Source of the DNA: Chlamydomonas reinhardtii
Lineage: Eukaryota > Chlorophyta > Chlorophyceae > Chlamydomonadales > Chlamydomonadaceae
DNA: 64,000 nt
Reading direction: 5' to 3'
Assembly: GCF_000002595.2 (NCBI RefSeq)
Contig: NC_057009.1
Location: 3,459,279-3,523,278 of the forward strand
Shown here: positions 46,882-59,235 of the stretch, piece by piece
Position numbering within the stretch: position 1 is the stretch's first letter
Layout of the letters: the number at the start of each line of letters is the position of its first letter
Made by a program: the position numbers and the translations under genes
Notes under the pieces: model-generated
The model's database searches: none
The model's input: only the letters and a program-made list of their open reading frames with translations
What the model was told of the DNA's origin: nothing

Positions 46882-49800
46882 GATTCCCGGAGCAATCTCC
46901 GATTCCCGGAGCAAAGCGAAGGGATGTGTCGCCCTCAAAACTGTCCGTGCGTGCGTCTGTGCGTATACGGCACAATCCCGAGAGCGCTTGCCCTTCCGCT
47001 CGCCGCGACCGCGCGGCCGCCGGTGATATGCAGTGTTGTAGCACTCGCATTATAGATATGCACGATATTAAAAATGGGGGCGCGGCGCTGGCCGCGCGCG
47101 GAGAAAAAAGGTCGCGACGGTTTCGCGAGCACAAAAACTTTGCGAGCGGTCCCGCGCGCACTCCGGCGCGAGCTCGCGCCGATATGTGCATAATATGAAT
47201 TCAACATATCATTTACTGATATACAATTGCATCAGCGGGGCGCCGGGCGATCGGAAGAGCGAGTTCGGGAACGATGCTCGGCAAATTTCCAGAAGCTGCC
47301 TCGCGCCGGGCTGCTCGCCCGGCCTCCAACCCAACGCCGCTCGATGTCGAGACATGGATAGAAGCGTTTGGGCCGCTCAGCGGGCTCGGGCAGCGCGGTT
47401 CACCGAGTCGGCATTTTTAACATTTCCCGCGCCAAGGTCTGCACCGCGGCCCCACGAACGTGCCGCTGGGTCGCAAATGCTGCGAAGATATCTGTTACAG
47501 CGCGTTAAGGTCACTCGGCGCGCACTCCGAGCACTTGCGCGCCTACACACGCCTTCCCCTTTCCACCCGTCCACCCCATGGGCACCCGCACACAGAACAG
47601 GACACCCACAACACCGCGCGCCCTCCCCGCTGCCTGCATTCCGTGCCTAGCCCTCGACAGCGCTCCCAGGCGTCCGGCGGCAGCCCGTGCCAGCCAAGGA
47701 AATGCCCAAACCCACCCCCACACACGCCCCTGCACCCCCACCCTCCCCAAGTGCCGTCCAACCTGCCCCAACCTCCCCCCCCCTCCAATTTGCTCCGGGG
47801 GGATGCGTCAGCATCCCGTCATGTTCCCGGAGCAATCTCCGATTGCGGAGGGATGTGTCGCCCTCAAAATTTCACTGCGTGCGTCCGTGCGTGCGTGCGT
47901 GCGCGCCGTACACTCGCCCTTCCGCTCGCCGGGGGCGCGCGGCCGCCGGTGATATACAGTATTGTAGCACTCGCATAATAGATATGCACGATATCAAAAA
48001 TGGGGGCGCGGCGCCGGCCGCGCGCGGAGAAAAAAGGTCGCGACGGTTTCACGAGCATAAAAACCTTGCGAGCGGTCCCGCGCGCACTCCGGCGCGAGCC
48101 CGCGCCGATATGTGCATAATATGAATTCAACATATCATTTACTGATATACAATCGCATCAGCGGGGCGCCGGGCGGCCGGGAGAGCGAGTTCGGGAACGA
48201 TGCTCGGCAAATTTCCAGAAGCAGCCTCGCGCCGGGCTGCTCGCCCGGCCTCCAGCGCAGCGCCGCTCGGTGTCGAGACATTAATAGAAGCGTTTGGGCC
48301 GCTCAGCGGGCTCGGGCAGCATAGTTCGCCGCGTCGGCATTTTTAGCATTTCTCGCGCCGAGGTCTGCGCCGCGGCCGCGCGAAGCTGCCGTTGGGTCGC
48401 AATTGTTGCGAAGATATCAGTTGCAGCGCGTTAAGGTCGCTCGGCGCGCATTCCGAGCACTTCCGCACTTGCACACGCGTTCGCCTGTTCCCCGTTTTCA
48501 CCCCATGGGCACCCGCGCTCAGAACAGGAGACCCACAACACCGCGCGCCCTCCCCGCTGCTTGCGTTCCGTGCCTGGCCGTCGAGAGCGCTCCCCCAGGC
48601 GCCCAGGCGCAACCTGTGCCAGCCAAGGAAATGCCAAAACACGCCCATGCACACGCCCCCGCACCCCCCACCGCCCCCAAGCGCCGCCAAAGCCGCTCCC
48701 GCCCCCCCCCCTCCAAATTGCTCCGGGGGGATGCGTCAGCATCCCGTCATGTTCCCGGAGCAATCTCAGATTGCGGAGGGATGTGTCGCTTCCAAAACTG
48801 TCCGTGCGTGCGTGCGTCTGTGCGTATACGGCACAATCCCAAGGGCGCTTGCCCTTCCGCTCGCCGTGGCCGCGCGGCCACCGGTGATATGCAGTGTTGT
48901 AGCACTCGTATTATAGATATGCACGATATTAAAAATGGGGGCGCGGCGCCGGCCGCGCGCGGAGAAAAAAGATCGCGACGGTCTCGCGAAATTAAAACGT
49001 TGCGAGCGGTCCCGCGCGCTACGCGGCGCGAGCTCGCGCCGATATGTGCATAATATGAATTCAACATATCATTTACTGATATACAATCGCATCAGCGGGG
49101 CGCCGGGCGATCGGGAGAGCGAGTTTGGGAACGATGCTCGACAAATTTCCAAAAGCTGCCTCGCACCGGGCTGCTCGCCCGGCCTCCAGCCCAGTGCCGC
49201 TCGGTGTCGAGACATTCATAGAAGCGTTTGAGGCGGTCAGCGGGCTCGGGCGGCATAGTTCATCGCGTCGGCTCGGCAGAAATTCTGAAAACTGCCTCAC
49301 GCCGAGCTGCGCGCCCGGACTCCAACGCAGTACCAATAAATGTCGTAACATTGTTAGAAGTGTTTGGGACGCTCGGCGGGCTCGGGCAGCGCAGTTCACC
49401 GCGTCGGCATTTTTAGCATTTCCCGCGCCAAGGTCCGCGCCGCGACCGTCCGAAGCTGCCGCTGGGTCGCGAATGCTGTGAAGATATCTATTGCAGCGCG
49501 TTAAGGTCGCTCGGCGCGCATTCCAAGCACTTCCGCACTTGCACACGCGTTCGCCCGTTCCCCGCTTTCACCCCGTGGGCACCCGCGCACAGAACGGCGG
49601 CCCCACAACACCGCGCACCCTCCCCGCTGCTTGCGTTCCGTGCCTGGCCCTCAAGAGCGCTCCCAGGCGTCCGGCGGCAGCCCGTGCCAGCCAAGGAAAT
49701 GCCCAAACCCACCCCCACACACGCCCCTGCACCCCCACCCTCCCCAAGCGCCGTCCAAGCTACCTCAACCTCCCGCCCCCCTCCAAATTGCTCCGGGGGG

Positions 49801-52740
49801 ATGCGTCAGCATCCCGTCATGTTCCCGGAGCAATCTCAGATTGCGGAGGGATGTGTCGCTTCCAAAACTGTCCGTGCGTGCGTGCGTCTGTGCGTATACG
49901 GCACAATCCCAAGGGCGCTTGCCCTTCCGCTCGCCGTGGCCGCGCGGCCACCGGTGATATGCAGTGTTGTAGCACTCGTATTATAGATATGCACGATATT
50001 AAAAATGGGGGCGCGGCGCCGGCCGCGCGCGGAGAAAAAAGATCGCGACGGTCTCGCGAAATTAAAACGTTGCGAGCGGTCCCGCGCGCTACGCGGCGCG
50101 AGCTCGCGCCGATATGTGCATAATATGAATTCAACATATCATTTACTGATATACAATCGCATCAGCGGGGCGCCGGGCGATCGGGAGAGCGAGTTTGGGA
50201 ACGATGCTCGACAAATTTCCAAAAGCTGCCTCGCACCGGGCTGCTCGCCCGGCCTCCAGCCCAGTGCCGCTCGGTGTCGAGACATTCATAGAAGCGTTTG
50301 AGGCGGTCAGCGGGCTCGGGCGGCATAGTTCATCGCGTCGGCTCGGCAGAAATTCTGAAAACTGCCTCACGCCGAGCTGCGCGCCCGGACTCCAACGCAG
50401 TACCAATAAATGTCGTAACATTGTTAGAAGTGTTTGGGACGCTCGGCGGGCTCGGGCAGCGCAGTTCACCGCGTCGGCATTTTTAGCATTTCCCGCGCCA
50501 AGGTCCGCGCCGCGACCGTCCGAAGCTGCCGCTGGGTCGCGAATGCTGTGAAGATATCTATTGCAGCGCGTTAAGGTCGCTCGGCGCGCATTCCAAGCAC
50601 TTCCGCACTTGCACACGCGTTCGCCCGTTCCCCGCTTTCACCCCGTGGGCACCCGCGCACAGAACGGCGGCCCCACAACACCGCGCACCCTCCCCGCTGC
50701 TTGCGTTCCGTGCCTGGCCCTCAAGAGCGCTCCCAGGCGTCCGGCGGCAGCCCGTGCCAGCCAAGGAAATGCCCAAACCCACCCCCACACACGCCCCTGC
50801 ACCCCCACCCTCCCCAAGCGCCGTCCAAGCTACCTCAACCTCCCGCCCCCCTCCAAATTGCTCCGGGGGGATGCGTCAGCATCCCGTCATGTTGCGGAGG
50901 GATGTGTCGCCCTCAAAATTTCACTGCGTGCGTGCGTCTGTGCGCCCGTACTCCCATGCAAAACGCGCTCGCCCCTCCGCTCGCCGCGGCCGCGCGGCCG
51001 CCGGTGATATGCAGTGTTGTAGCACTCGCACATAGATGTGATAGTATATAAAAAGCGCGGGGCGCGGCGCCGGCCGCGCGCAGAGAAAAAAGGTCGCGAC
51101 GGTTTCGCGAACATAAAAACGTTGCGAGCGGTCCCCCGCGCACTCCGGCGCGAGCTCGCGCCGATATGTGCATAATATGAATTCAACATATCATTTACTG
51201 ATATACAATCGCATCAGCGGGGCGCCGGGCGGCCGGGAGAGCGAGTTTGGGAACGATGCTCGGCAAATTTCCAGAAACTGCCTCGCGCCGGGCTGCGCGC
51301 CCGGCCTCCAACCCAGCGCCGCTCGGTGTCGAGACATTCATAGAAGCGTTTGGGCCGGTCAGCGGGCTCGGACGGCATAGTTCGCCGAGTCGGCATTTTT
51401 AGCATCTCCCGCGCCGAGGTCGACACCGCGGCCGCGTGAAGCTGCCGCTGGGTCGCAAATGCTGCGAAGGTATCAGTTGCAGCGCGTTCAGGTCGCTCGG
51501 CGCGCATTCCGAGCACTTCCGCACTTGCACACACGTTCGCCCGTTCCCCGCTTCCACCCCGTGGGCACCCGCGCACAGAACAGGAAACCCACAACACCGC
51601 GCGCCCTCCCCGCTGCCTGCGTTCCGTGCCTGGCCGTCGAGAGCGCTCCCAGGCGTCCGGCGGCAGCCCGTGCCAGCCAAGGAAATGCCAAAACCCACCC
51701 CCACACACGCCCCTGCACCCCCACCCTCCCCAAGCGCCGTCCAAGCTGCCCCAACCTCCTCCCCCCCCCTCCAAATTGCTCCGGGGGGATGCGTCAGCAT
51801 CCCGTCATGTTCCCGGAGCAAAGCGAAGGGATGTGTCGCCCTCAAAACTGTCCGTGCGTGCGTGAGTGCGTGCGTGCGTATACGACACAATCCCGAGGGC
51901 ACTCGCCCTTCCGCTCGCCACGGTCGCGCGGCCGCCGGTGATATGCAGCGTTGTAGCACTCACACTATAGATATGCACGATATCAAAAATGGGGGCGCGG
52001 CGCCGGCCGCGCGCGGAGAAAAAAGGTCGCGACGGTTTTGCGAGCATAAAAACGTTGCAAGCGGTCCCGCGCGCACTCCGGCGCGAGCCCGCGCCGATAT
52101 GTGCATAATATGAATTCAACATATCATTTACTGATATACAATCGCATCAGCGGGGCGCCGGGCGATCGGGAGAGCGAGTTTGGGGACGATGCTCGGCAAA
52201 TTTCCAGAAGCTGCCTCGCGCCGGGCTGCTCGCCCGGCCTCCAGCCCATCACCGTTAGGTGTCGAGACGTTGATAGAAGCGTTCGGGACGCTCGGCGGGC
52301 TCAGGCAGCGCGGTTCGCCGCGTCGGCATTTTTAGATTTTCCCGCGCCGAGGTCGGCGCCGCAGCCGCGTGAAGCTGCCGTTGGGTCGCAAATGTTGCGA
52401 AGATATCAGTTGCAGCGCGTTAAGGTCCCTCGGCGCGCACTCCGAACACTTCCGCGCCTGCACATGCCTTCCCCTTTCCCCGCTTTCACCCCGTGGGCAC
52501 CCGCGCACAGAACAGCGAGCCCGCAACACCGCGCGCCCTCCCCGCTGCTTGCGTTCCGTGCCTGGCCCTCGACAGCGCTCCCAGGCGTCCGGCGGCAGCC
52601 CGTGCCAGCCAAGGAAATGCCCAAACCCACCCCCACACATGCCCCTGCACCCCCACCCTCCCCAAGCGCCGTCCAAGCTACCCCAACCTCTCCCCCCCCT
52701 CCAATTTGCTCCGGGGGGATGCGTCAGCATCCCGTCATGT
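46882..52740. repeat. Tandem array of six units of about 0.93-1.07 kb
   Basis: A landmark beginning ATGAATTCAACATATCA occurs at 47195, 48121, 49055, 50125, 51177 and 52110, giving periods of 926, 934, 1070, 1052 and 933 bp. The array begins inside a palindromic segment (TCCCGGAGC, 46882) and ends at its other half (CAGCATCCCGTCATG, 52740), so it holds six whole units. Units at about 49055 and 50125 carry an extra 136 bp and are identical over about 1.1 kb. Each unit has an AT-rich patch (ATGTGCATAATATGAATTC), a GC palindrome (GGCGCCGGCCGCGCGC), a GTGCGTGCGT run and a C-rich stretch. Open frames in the units shift and break between copies, so no coding role is supported. It may belong to the long-satellite class known from Chlamydomonas subtelomeres (about 0.85 kb Sultan units), but I cannot show homology. 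Confidence 0.95.
48716..48764. repeat. Palindrome at the array unit boundary (representative copy)
   Basis: ATTGCTCCGGG is answered by CCCGGAGCAAT as an 11-bp inverted repeat. Inside it GGGATGC and GCATCCC form a second hairpin around GTCA. Equivalent sites lie near 49788 and 51776. In the copies near 47800 and 50870 the repeat is altered. Confidence 0.8.
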
Positions 52741-53286
52741 GCGGGGGTAAGTGGGTAACCATGCACACGCGTGCGACGGTTGGCAGCACCTCCCCTCGGA
52801 CAGGCCCGAAGCCCGCGCACGACCTGCCAACTTGCTCACGGCCCTTCCCATGGGTATAAAAAACCTCAGGCGCTTCATTTTTTTGCCTGGGCTCCGGCGG
52901 GCCCGACCCGGCCCCGTCCGGCCTGGGGGAAGCCGGGCCTCGACTGGCCTGGACCGGCCTGGGATCCAAACGCAATGGGGCCCCCATAACTAGCCCTATA
53001 TATAGCCCCTGCCCTCAAGCCTCCTCTTCCTTCAAACAACCAGTTTACGAACAACCGTCTACAACTGTGAACAAACCTGCTCTCTAACGATTCAAAAGCC
53101 TCCCAACGCCCTCTGCCTGAAAGCGCTCGCAATTGCTCTTTTGCCAATCTCGCCCTGTAGGCCCGGCGTTCTTCAGGCTATTGCCCTTTCTAGCTTTAAA
53201 GGAAAGACTTTGAGTAGTTAATCCATCCACCGCTCGCGACTACTCGCCAGCTTTCCGCTCGCTCGTTCCTGAACGTTCCCAGCAGC
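52741..53286 (+). promoter_or_regulatory. Promoter region of the F-box/LRR-like gene
   Basis: TATATATA at 52997-53004 lies about 285 bp before the start codon, and GGGTATAAAAAAC at 52850-52862 is a second TATA-like site. A GC-rich block with repeated GGCCTGG/CCGGCC motifs lies between them. The tandem array ends immediately upstream. Confidence 0.5.
52997..53004 (+). promoter_or_regulatory. TATA box
   Basis: A clean TATATATA in an otherwise GC-rich promoter, the clearest TATA box in the window. Confidence 0.6.
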
Positions 53287-53976
53287 ATGCTCAAGCGTGC
53301 CCCGGCCTCTGACGACGTCCGGCCCGCCCTGAGGGCAAGGACCAGCAGCATCCAGCCGAACGCAATCAGGGCCGGAGCTCAGGCGTCCAAGCCATTCGTG
53401 CCGGCGGCATCCGCCACGAGCTTGGACCACATCGTGCGGAGCATCGACTTGGAGGGCCAGCGCGCCTTCGTCACCGCGCTGCAGAGTGACGACGCTGTGC
53501 GGTTGCGCTCTTGTTGCCGTGTGTTGCGGAATGTGGTGGACTTCCACATGACCCGTGTGCACATCACTGTCGCGGAGCCCGGCGCTGACGCCCCGGGCTC
53601 CCGCGCACCAGGGTATGCCCCGGGCACGCCCCCCGCCCCCGCCCCTCCTCCTCCCCCGCCTCCCCCGCCGCTCATGCTGGCCCCACACGCCGCCGCTCCC
53701 CATGCCATTCCCTATGCCCATGCTGTTGCTGCTGCTGTTGCTGCTGCCCCGCTTCCCCCGCCAGCACCTGCTCACGCCCTCCCCGGCGGGCTGCCCCCCG
53801 CCCCCCTCCCTCCCTCCCCCAGCCCCCCTGACCGGCACGCCGACTGGTGGCACGCCACGCTCCCCCGCCTCGTCACCTCTGCCCTCACCTTCGCCGCCAA
53901 CAAATGGACTCACCTGTCGCACATCCGCCTCGACCTGCACGCCGCTTCCCTCGCGCCACCAGACGACACGCCGCCT

Positions 53977-54011
<35 letters not shown>

Positions 54012-55521
54012 TGCCGACCCGCTCGGCCCCATCAACGGTAGCCGCGGCGTCAGCGCCCGATACGCAGCCGCCTTTGCCGCCGCGGCCGCTGCGGGTGTGC
54101 GCCTGCCCGGCGTGACGTCGCTGCAGCTGCGGGTCAGCAGTGCCGAGCTGTGGGCAGTTGCGGCGGCGGAGGCCGCGGCTGCCGCGGATGAGCGCCGCTG
54201 GCCCATGCCGGTTCCTGAAGCGACAGAGGTGGCGGCGGCGGCGCTGCGGCGGCGGGCGGCGGCGCCACTGGTGCTGAGCCCTGCGCTGGCGGCGGCGCTG
54301 GCGGCGCTCTTCCCGCGCCTGGCTGAGCTGTCGTTGGTGGGCCCCTGGGCCAGTCCTGACAAGAGCGAGGCGCACCTGCTCCACGCCCACGTGGACCCCT
54401 TCCTGCCCGTGCTGCAGCAGTTGCAGCAGATGCAGGACGTGCACAGCCGCCGAGACCGCCTGCGTGCCGCCGCCGCCGCCGCCTTCGCCGCCCTCTCCCC
54501 CGCCGCGCTGCCCGCCCTGACGCGACTGCGCCTGCCCGTGCGCGTCGCGGCCAGCCGCCACCTGCGCCTGCTCACCGCCACTCGCGCCCTCACCATCAGC
54601 GGTGAAGACCTGCGCCCGCTGCCCTCCCTCGCGGTGGAGATGGCGCGTGTGTCTGTGGGCGGCGAGGCCGGCGCGGACCCGGGCCGGCCCACTCGCAGCC
54701 AGCTGGCGCTGCAGCCGCTGACGTGTCTCGAGGAGCTGACGCTGACGCACGTGCGTGTGCATCGGCTGCTGGCTGCGGGCGGCGGGGCAGCCGAGCGACC
54801 GGCCAGCCTGCAGCGCATCCGCCTGCTGCAAGCTTCCTACCTGCTCCCTCCCGACGTCCCGACGGCTGCCGCCGCCGCCCCTGACGCCGCCGCCGCCGCC
54901 GCGCTGCTCCGCTCCGCCGCCGCCACGGAGCTCCACATCCACCACCTGCTGCTGGACTGGCCGTCGCGGCTGCTCAGCGTGGCAGTGCTACAGCCCAACA
55001 CCGCACCCGCTGCTGCCACTGCCACTACTGCCGCCGCCCTCGGCACCAGCACTGGCGTCCTCCGCCTGGGCACCACCGCCGGCAACAGTGCCAGCCGCTG
55101 CCGTCGCCGCCAGCGCCACCGCCTCGGCCGCGGCTTCGGCCGCCGTGCCGGTCTGGGTGGCTTTGATGACTTTGGTCCGGGCTGGGAGCCGTCGCCGCCG
55201 CTGGATGTGCCTCAGCTGGCGGCGCTGGTCCGGTCTCTGGCGGCGCCGCTGGGTCTTGACGTGCTGCACGTGGACGCCGTGGATGTCACGTGCCGCCAGC
55301 ACTCGGAGCACATTCTCACTGCCGCAGTCGCCGCCGCCGCCGCCGCCGCGGGTGGTGGTGGTGGTGGTGGTGGCGGTGGCGCAGGTGCCGGCGGCGCAAA
55401 CGCCCTGCCGGTGCTGGAACGGGCGTGGCGTGTGCTTGAGGCCTTTGCCGCCGGCGGTCCTGGCGCAGTGCTTGCTCTGGAGCCGACACCTGCTCCACCG
55501 CCCCCGCAGCACCAACAGCAC

Positions 55522-55569
<48 letters not shown>

Positions 55570-58134
55570 GAGCCCTGGGCGGCGCCCATGGTTGAGCCTG
55601 TGCCGGTGGCAGGCCAGTTGCCGCCGGCTGTGCTACCGGCTGCGTTTGCGGCCGGCGATCTGCCGCTGCAGCTGCCGCCGCTGCCGCTGCAGCTGCCTGC
55701 TGCGGTGCTGCCGCCACACCTGCTGCAGGACCATCCAGCTCCCGGCCCTTTCATGTTCAACATACCTGGCCCGGCCATGTTTGTCTTCGCCCCTGCTCCT
55801 GGCATGGCCGTCCAGGCTGCCCTCCCCGTCCTCGCCCCCGCTGCCCTCGCCCCCGTCGCCGCTGCCTTTCCTCTCTTCGCCCCCGCCCCCGCCGTCGGTC
55901 AGTTTCCTCCTCCCGCCGCCCTCGCCGCCGCCGCTGCCCCCTTCCTCGCCGGCCCCTTCGCCCCCGCCCATGCCCCCGCTCCCATCCCCGCTGCCGCTGC
56001 CGCCCAGCCTCCTCCTCCTCCCGCCGCTGGCCCCGCCCCACCACTCCCTCCCCTCCTGGCCAACGTACAACTCGCAGCCAACATGGCCGTCCATCTGCTA
56101 GCCCCACCGCCGCTGCTGCCGCCGCCACCCCATGCCAACGGCGGCCCAGCCGCCGCCGCCGCCGCCGCTCCCCAGGCTCCCGCTTAGCTGCAGGGGCAGG
56201 AGGCGGCGCGTGCGCAGTTGCTTCACCTTCGCCAGCAGTACAGTCGCGGAGATGTCGCCACCATCGCAGCAGCAGCCACTGCCGCAGCTGCGGCCGCCGC
56301 CACTGCGGACCCAGCCGCCGAGGAGGCCTCCCTCCTTGCCGCCGCCGACACCGCCGTCGCCGTGGCCGCCACCGCCGCCTGCACCCTGCCCCTCCCCGTG
56401 GCTCCTACGCTCCCCGCTGGCGCCGCGCCTGATGCGCCTCACGCCGCCCCATCTGCCGCCCGCGGCGCCCGCGCCCGCGCGATCCAGCCTCCTCCTCCTC
56501 CCCCTCGCGAGCGGCTGCTGTTGGGCCGTGTAACCACTGACCTGTCCCTGGCCTCCGCCGTGCGGCTGCAGCGCCTGGTAAAAGGCTGCGGCGGCGCAGG
56601 CGGCGGTGCGGTGACGACCGTGGAGGTGGTGCCCGACAGCATCAGAGGCAGCACTGACGGGTGTGTGGAGCTGCTACGGCTGCTTCCCAATGCCGCACCC
56701 GCCCCTGGACCTGCCCCCAGTGCTACTGCTGCCGCCGCTGCCTCCGACAGTCTTGCTACTGCCAATGCGGCGGCAGCGGCGGCGGCGCGGCGCTTGCCTC
56801 GCCACCTAGTGCTGAATTGCGCATCCGGCTTTGCTCTGAGTCATGCTCATCAGGATTTGGAGTCGGATCCGGATCAGCACCAGCATCCCGCCGGCCTGCC
56901 GCCAGCCGTGGCGGCAGCATTGATGGGTCTGCGGTGGCGGCGCGGTGGCATCGATGCCCGCAGCCGCGGCCGCAGCCGCCGCCTGCCGCTTGACCTTGTG
57001 GCGGCGGCGCTCGCCACCTGGCCGCCGGGGGCCCTGCAGTCCGTGACGCTGCTGCCTGGTGCGGATCGGGACTGGCGCAGCGAGGGTGACACCGATCTGA
57101 CTCTCTGCGTCGGTGAGCAGCTGCAGGACCAGGCGCGCCGTCGCCTGCACCGCCTCCACCCAGGCAGCCTCGATGTGGACGGCAAGGCCCGGCGCCTGCT
57201 GCGCCTGCTGTGTGGCGCAGCACAGCTACTGGGCCGCAGTGGCAGCGGCACCAATGGCGGTGGCGGCGGCGGTGCCATTGACACAGCCGCTGCTGCTGCC
57301 CCCTGCACTTCTCTCGCCCCTGCCCCTGCCACTGTGTTCCCTGTGTGGCTTGCCCGCCCACCCAGCCTGCAGTCCGGCACTGCTGCCACCGCGGCCGCCC
57401 ACACTACCACGATGTGTGAGGCTGTGGCGGAGGTGCTGCCGCGCCTGCTGCGGCTGCTGCCCTGCGGCTGGTTCCTGTACGTGGGGCGCGGCAGCGAGCA
57501 GGAGCTGGCGCAGTGCTTGGAGGTGGCGGCGGCTGCCGCGGCGTCAAGTGGTGACCCTCGCGCCCACGACAGCCGCCTGCGCTACAGTGGGGCCGTGTGG
57601 ATGGCGGTGCTTCCTGAGCACAGGCGCCAGGGCGTGTGTGTGGAGGGCGTGTTTGCCGGCAGGCTTGAGTGCGTGGGCGAGGGCCGCTGCTGCAGTGAGG
57701 GCGGCGCCGGTGCAGTGCCAGCACCGCCCGCCGGCCCGCAGCAACAGCAGCAGCAGCAGCCGCCGCAGCAGCAGCAGCTACCGCATGTGCAACTACCGCC
57801 CGGCGACCTGGCGGCGTTTGCAGCGGCGGATGTGGTTGCGGCGGCGGCGGAAGATGCAGCAGAGGTGGAAGGGGAGGTGGAGCTGGCAGGCGAGCCTGCT
57901 GGTGTGGTGGGCATGGAGCTGCTGCCTGCCGGCGACCTGGACTGGGCGGATGGAGATGGGGATGGGGATTTGGATCTGGACGCGGCCCTGAATCTGGATT
58001 TCCCGATGATGATGGCAGCAGCTGGTGGACTTGATGACAATGACGTGTGGGGAGCTGCTGCCGCCGATGGCGATGGTGACGAGGTGGCTGTCGGCGGCGG
58101 CTCTGTCGACCTGATGGATGTGGACGACGGCTGA
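53287..58134 (+). CDS. Ala/Pro-rich F-box/LRR-like giant protein, frame split by one TAG
   Basis: Two long open stretches, 53287-56187 and 56188-58134, share one frame and are separated only by the TAG at 56185-56187. A GT at 56065 and the AG of that TAG would define a phase-0 intron of 123 bp, giving one protein of 1,574 aa. Otherwise the first part ends at 966 aa. Residues about 45-100 (DHIVRSIDLEGQRAFVTALQ, then SCCRVLRNVVDFHMTRVHI) resemble a degenerate F-box. The rest has scattered LRR-like strands (VTSLQLRVSS, LAELSLVGPW, LEELTLTHVRVHRL) in Ala/Pro-rich filler, a poly-Gln run from a CAG repeat and an acidic C-terminus. Such large repeat-rich F-box/LRR-like proteins form lineage-specific families in volvocine algae. 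The role is unknown. Confidence 0.55.
55516..55568 (+). repeat. CAG trinucleotide run encoding poly-Gln
   Basis: About 16-17 consecutive CAG codons within the F-box/LRR-like reading frame. Confidence 0.95.
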
Positions 58135-59235
58135 GCCGCAGGAGCAAGTGGCGTTTCCAATGACATGGCTAGGCGCTGGCTGCGACTGTCTGCAAGGAGA
58201 TTCCAAGTTGTGTTGTTGACTTGCTGTGTGCTGCTGTACCGTCTGCACCTGGATGTTTCCATGGAGACTCCCACTTGTGTACGGTGACTGACTTGCTGCG
58301 TGCATGTTGCGCCTGTGCGTAAGGAGATTCCCGATGTTGTGTTGCTATGCAGCTATGGGCATGCCGGGGCTGTTTGCAAGGAGATTCCATTAGGCTGGCA
58401 TTTGTCAGGTCGAGGCCTGACGCTGTTCCGTATTGACGTGAGAAACTGAGATTGGGGACAGACCCCTAACAACACTTGGCAAAACGCCGGCCATTGTAAC
58501 TGTTGATGCCAAATTCATGTTCCCTCCTGGCCTCCTTGCTGTCATGGGGTTGGGCTGGCTGGGGTTGGTGCACGGTACGGAGCATGTGCCAGGCAGGGTC
58601 GTGGCCTCGTGGGAACTGGGCAGAGATGGGGCCTGAGTAGGGTAGTGATTGCAGCCAGGGCTCAGCATGCGGACCTGCCAACGTGCTCGCTCGCTCACAG
58701 TCAGCGAAGCTATGGGTAGGTTCAGGCTTCAGCGGTATGTGATGTTAGAGGGTATGCGGAGGGTTGGATGCGAGGCCGTATGGTTGCGATATTACAAAGA
58801 AGGGACAATCCGACCAAGCAAGGGTGCCCAGCACCCAGGTCAAGAGGGACCATCTCCGGCCCGAAAGGAAACCACCCTCCCCCCAGTTGGCTACCGACCT
58901 TCCACAACCGTGCAACAGGTCTTCGCGTAAAGCGTGTCTCGGCAACTGCACGGCCGTATGGGAGAGGGGGAGGGGGGGGGGGACGAACGAGTCCCTGCGA
59001 GTCGGGCAGGGATGCGCGCACCCGAATCCCGGTTCCGACTTCGGCGGGGCGCCAGACATGAAAGGCAGCACCTCTGCGTCTGTACTTACCTGTGCATAGA
59101 TGGAAAACGCATCAGTATAGCCGCTCACCACAACAAGATTAACTAGCTAGCACCAGCAAGAACAGGCGAAAGACGGTCACGCAAGAAGTGAGCCACAGCC
59201 CTACCTAGCGTGTCTACGCATATAACTCTGTATAG
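58135..59235. other. 3'UTR and intergenic region with degenerate GGAGATTCC repeats
   Basis: AAGGAGATTCC occurs at about 58194, 58320 and 58379, with a diverged ATGGAGACTCCC at about 58260, spaced 60-70 bp apart, just after the stop codon. A TGTAA at 58495-58499 probably ends the transcript. No gene is seen between there and 59236. Confidence 0.5.
58495..58499 (+). terminator. TGTAA polyadenylation signal of the F-box/LRR-like gene
   Basis: About 360 nt after the stop codon. Confidence 0.5.

Noticed and set aside
47186-52113. Open frames of 100-250 codons in the tandem array as a gene family
   Set aside because: Their frames, starts and stops change between units and no frame is preserved in all six copies, so they look like by-products of GC-rich DNA.
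46882-52740. Tandem array as a Helitron-type rolling-circle element
   Set aside because: A hairpin near the unit end is suggestive, but there is no Rep/helicase gene and no CTRR-type 3' end. Kept only as a possible mode of amplification.
53218-54945. 575-codon minus-strand frame opposite the F-box/LRR-like gene
   Set aside because: Gly/Arg-rich low complexity, a mirror of the Ala/Pro-rich plus-strand frame, which has the TATA box and the TGTAA.
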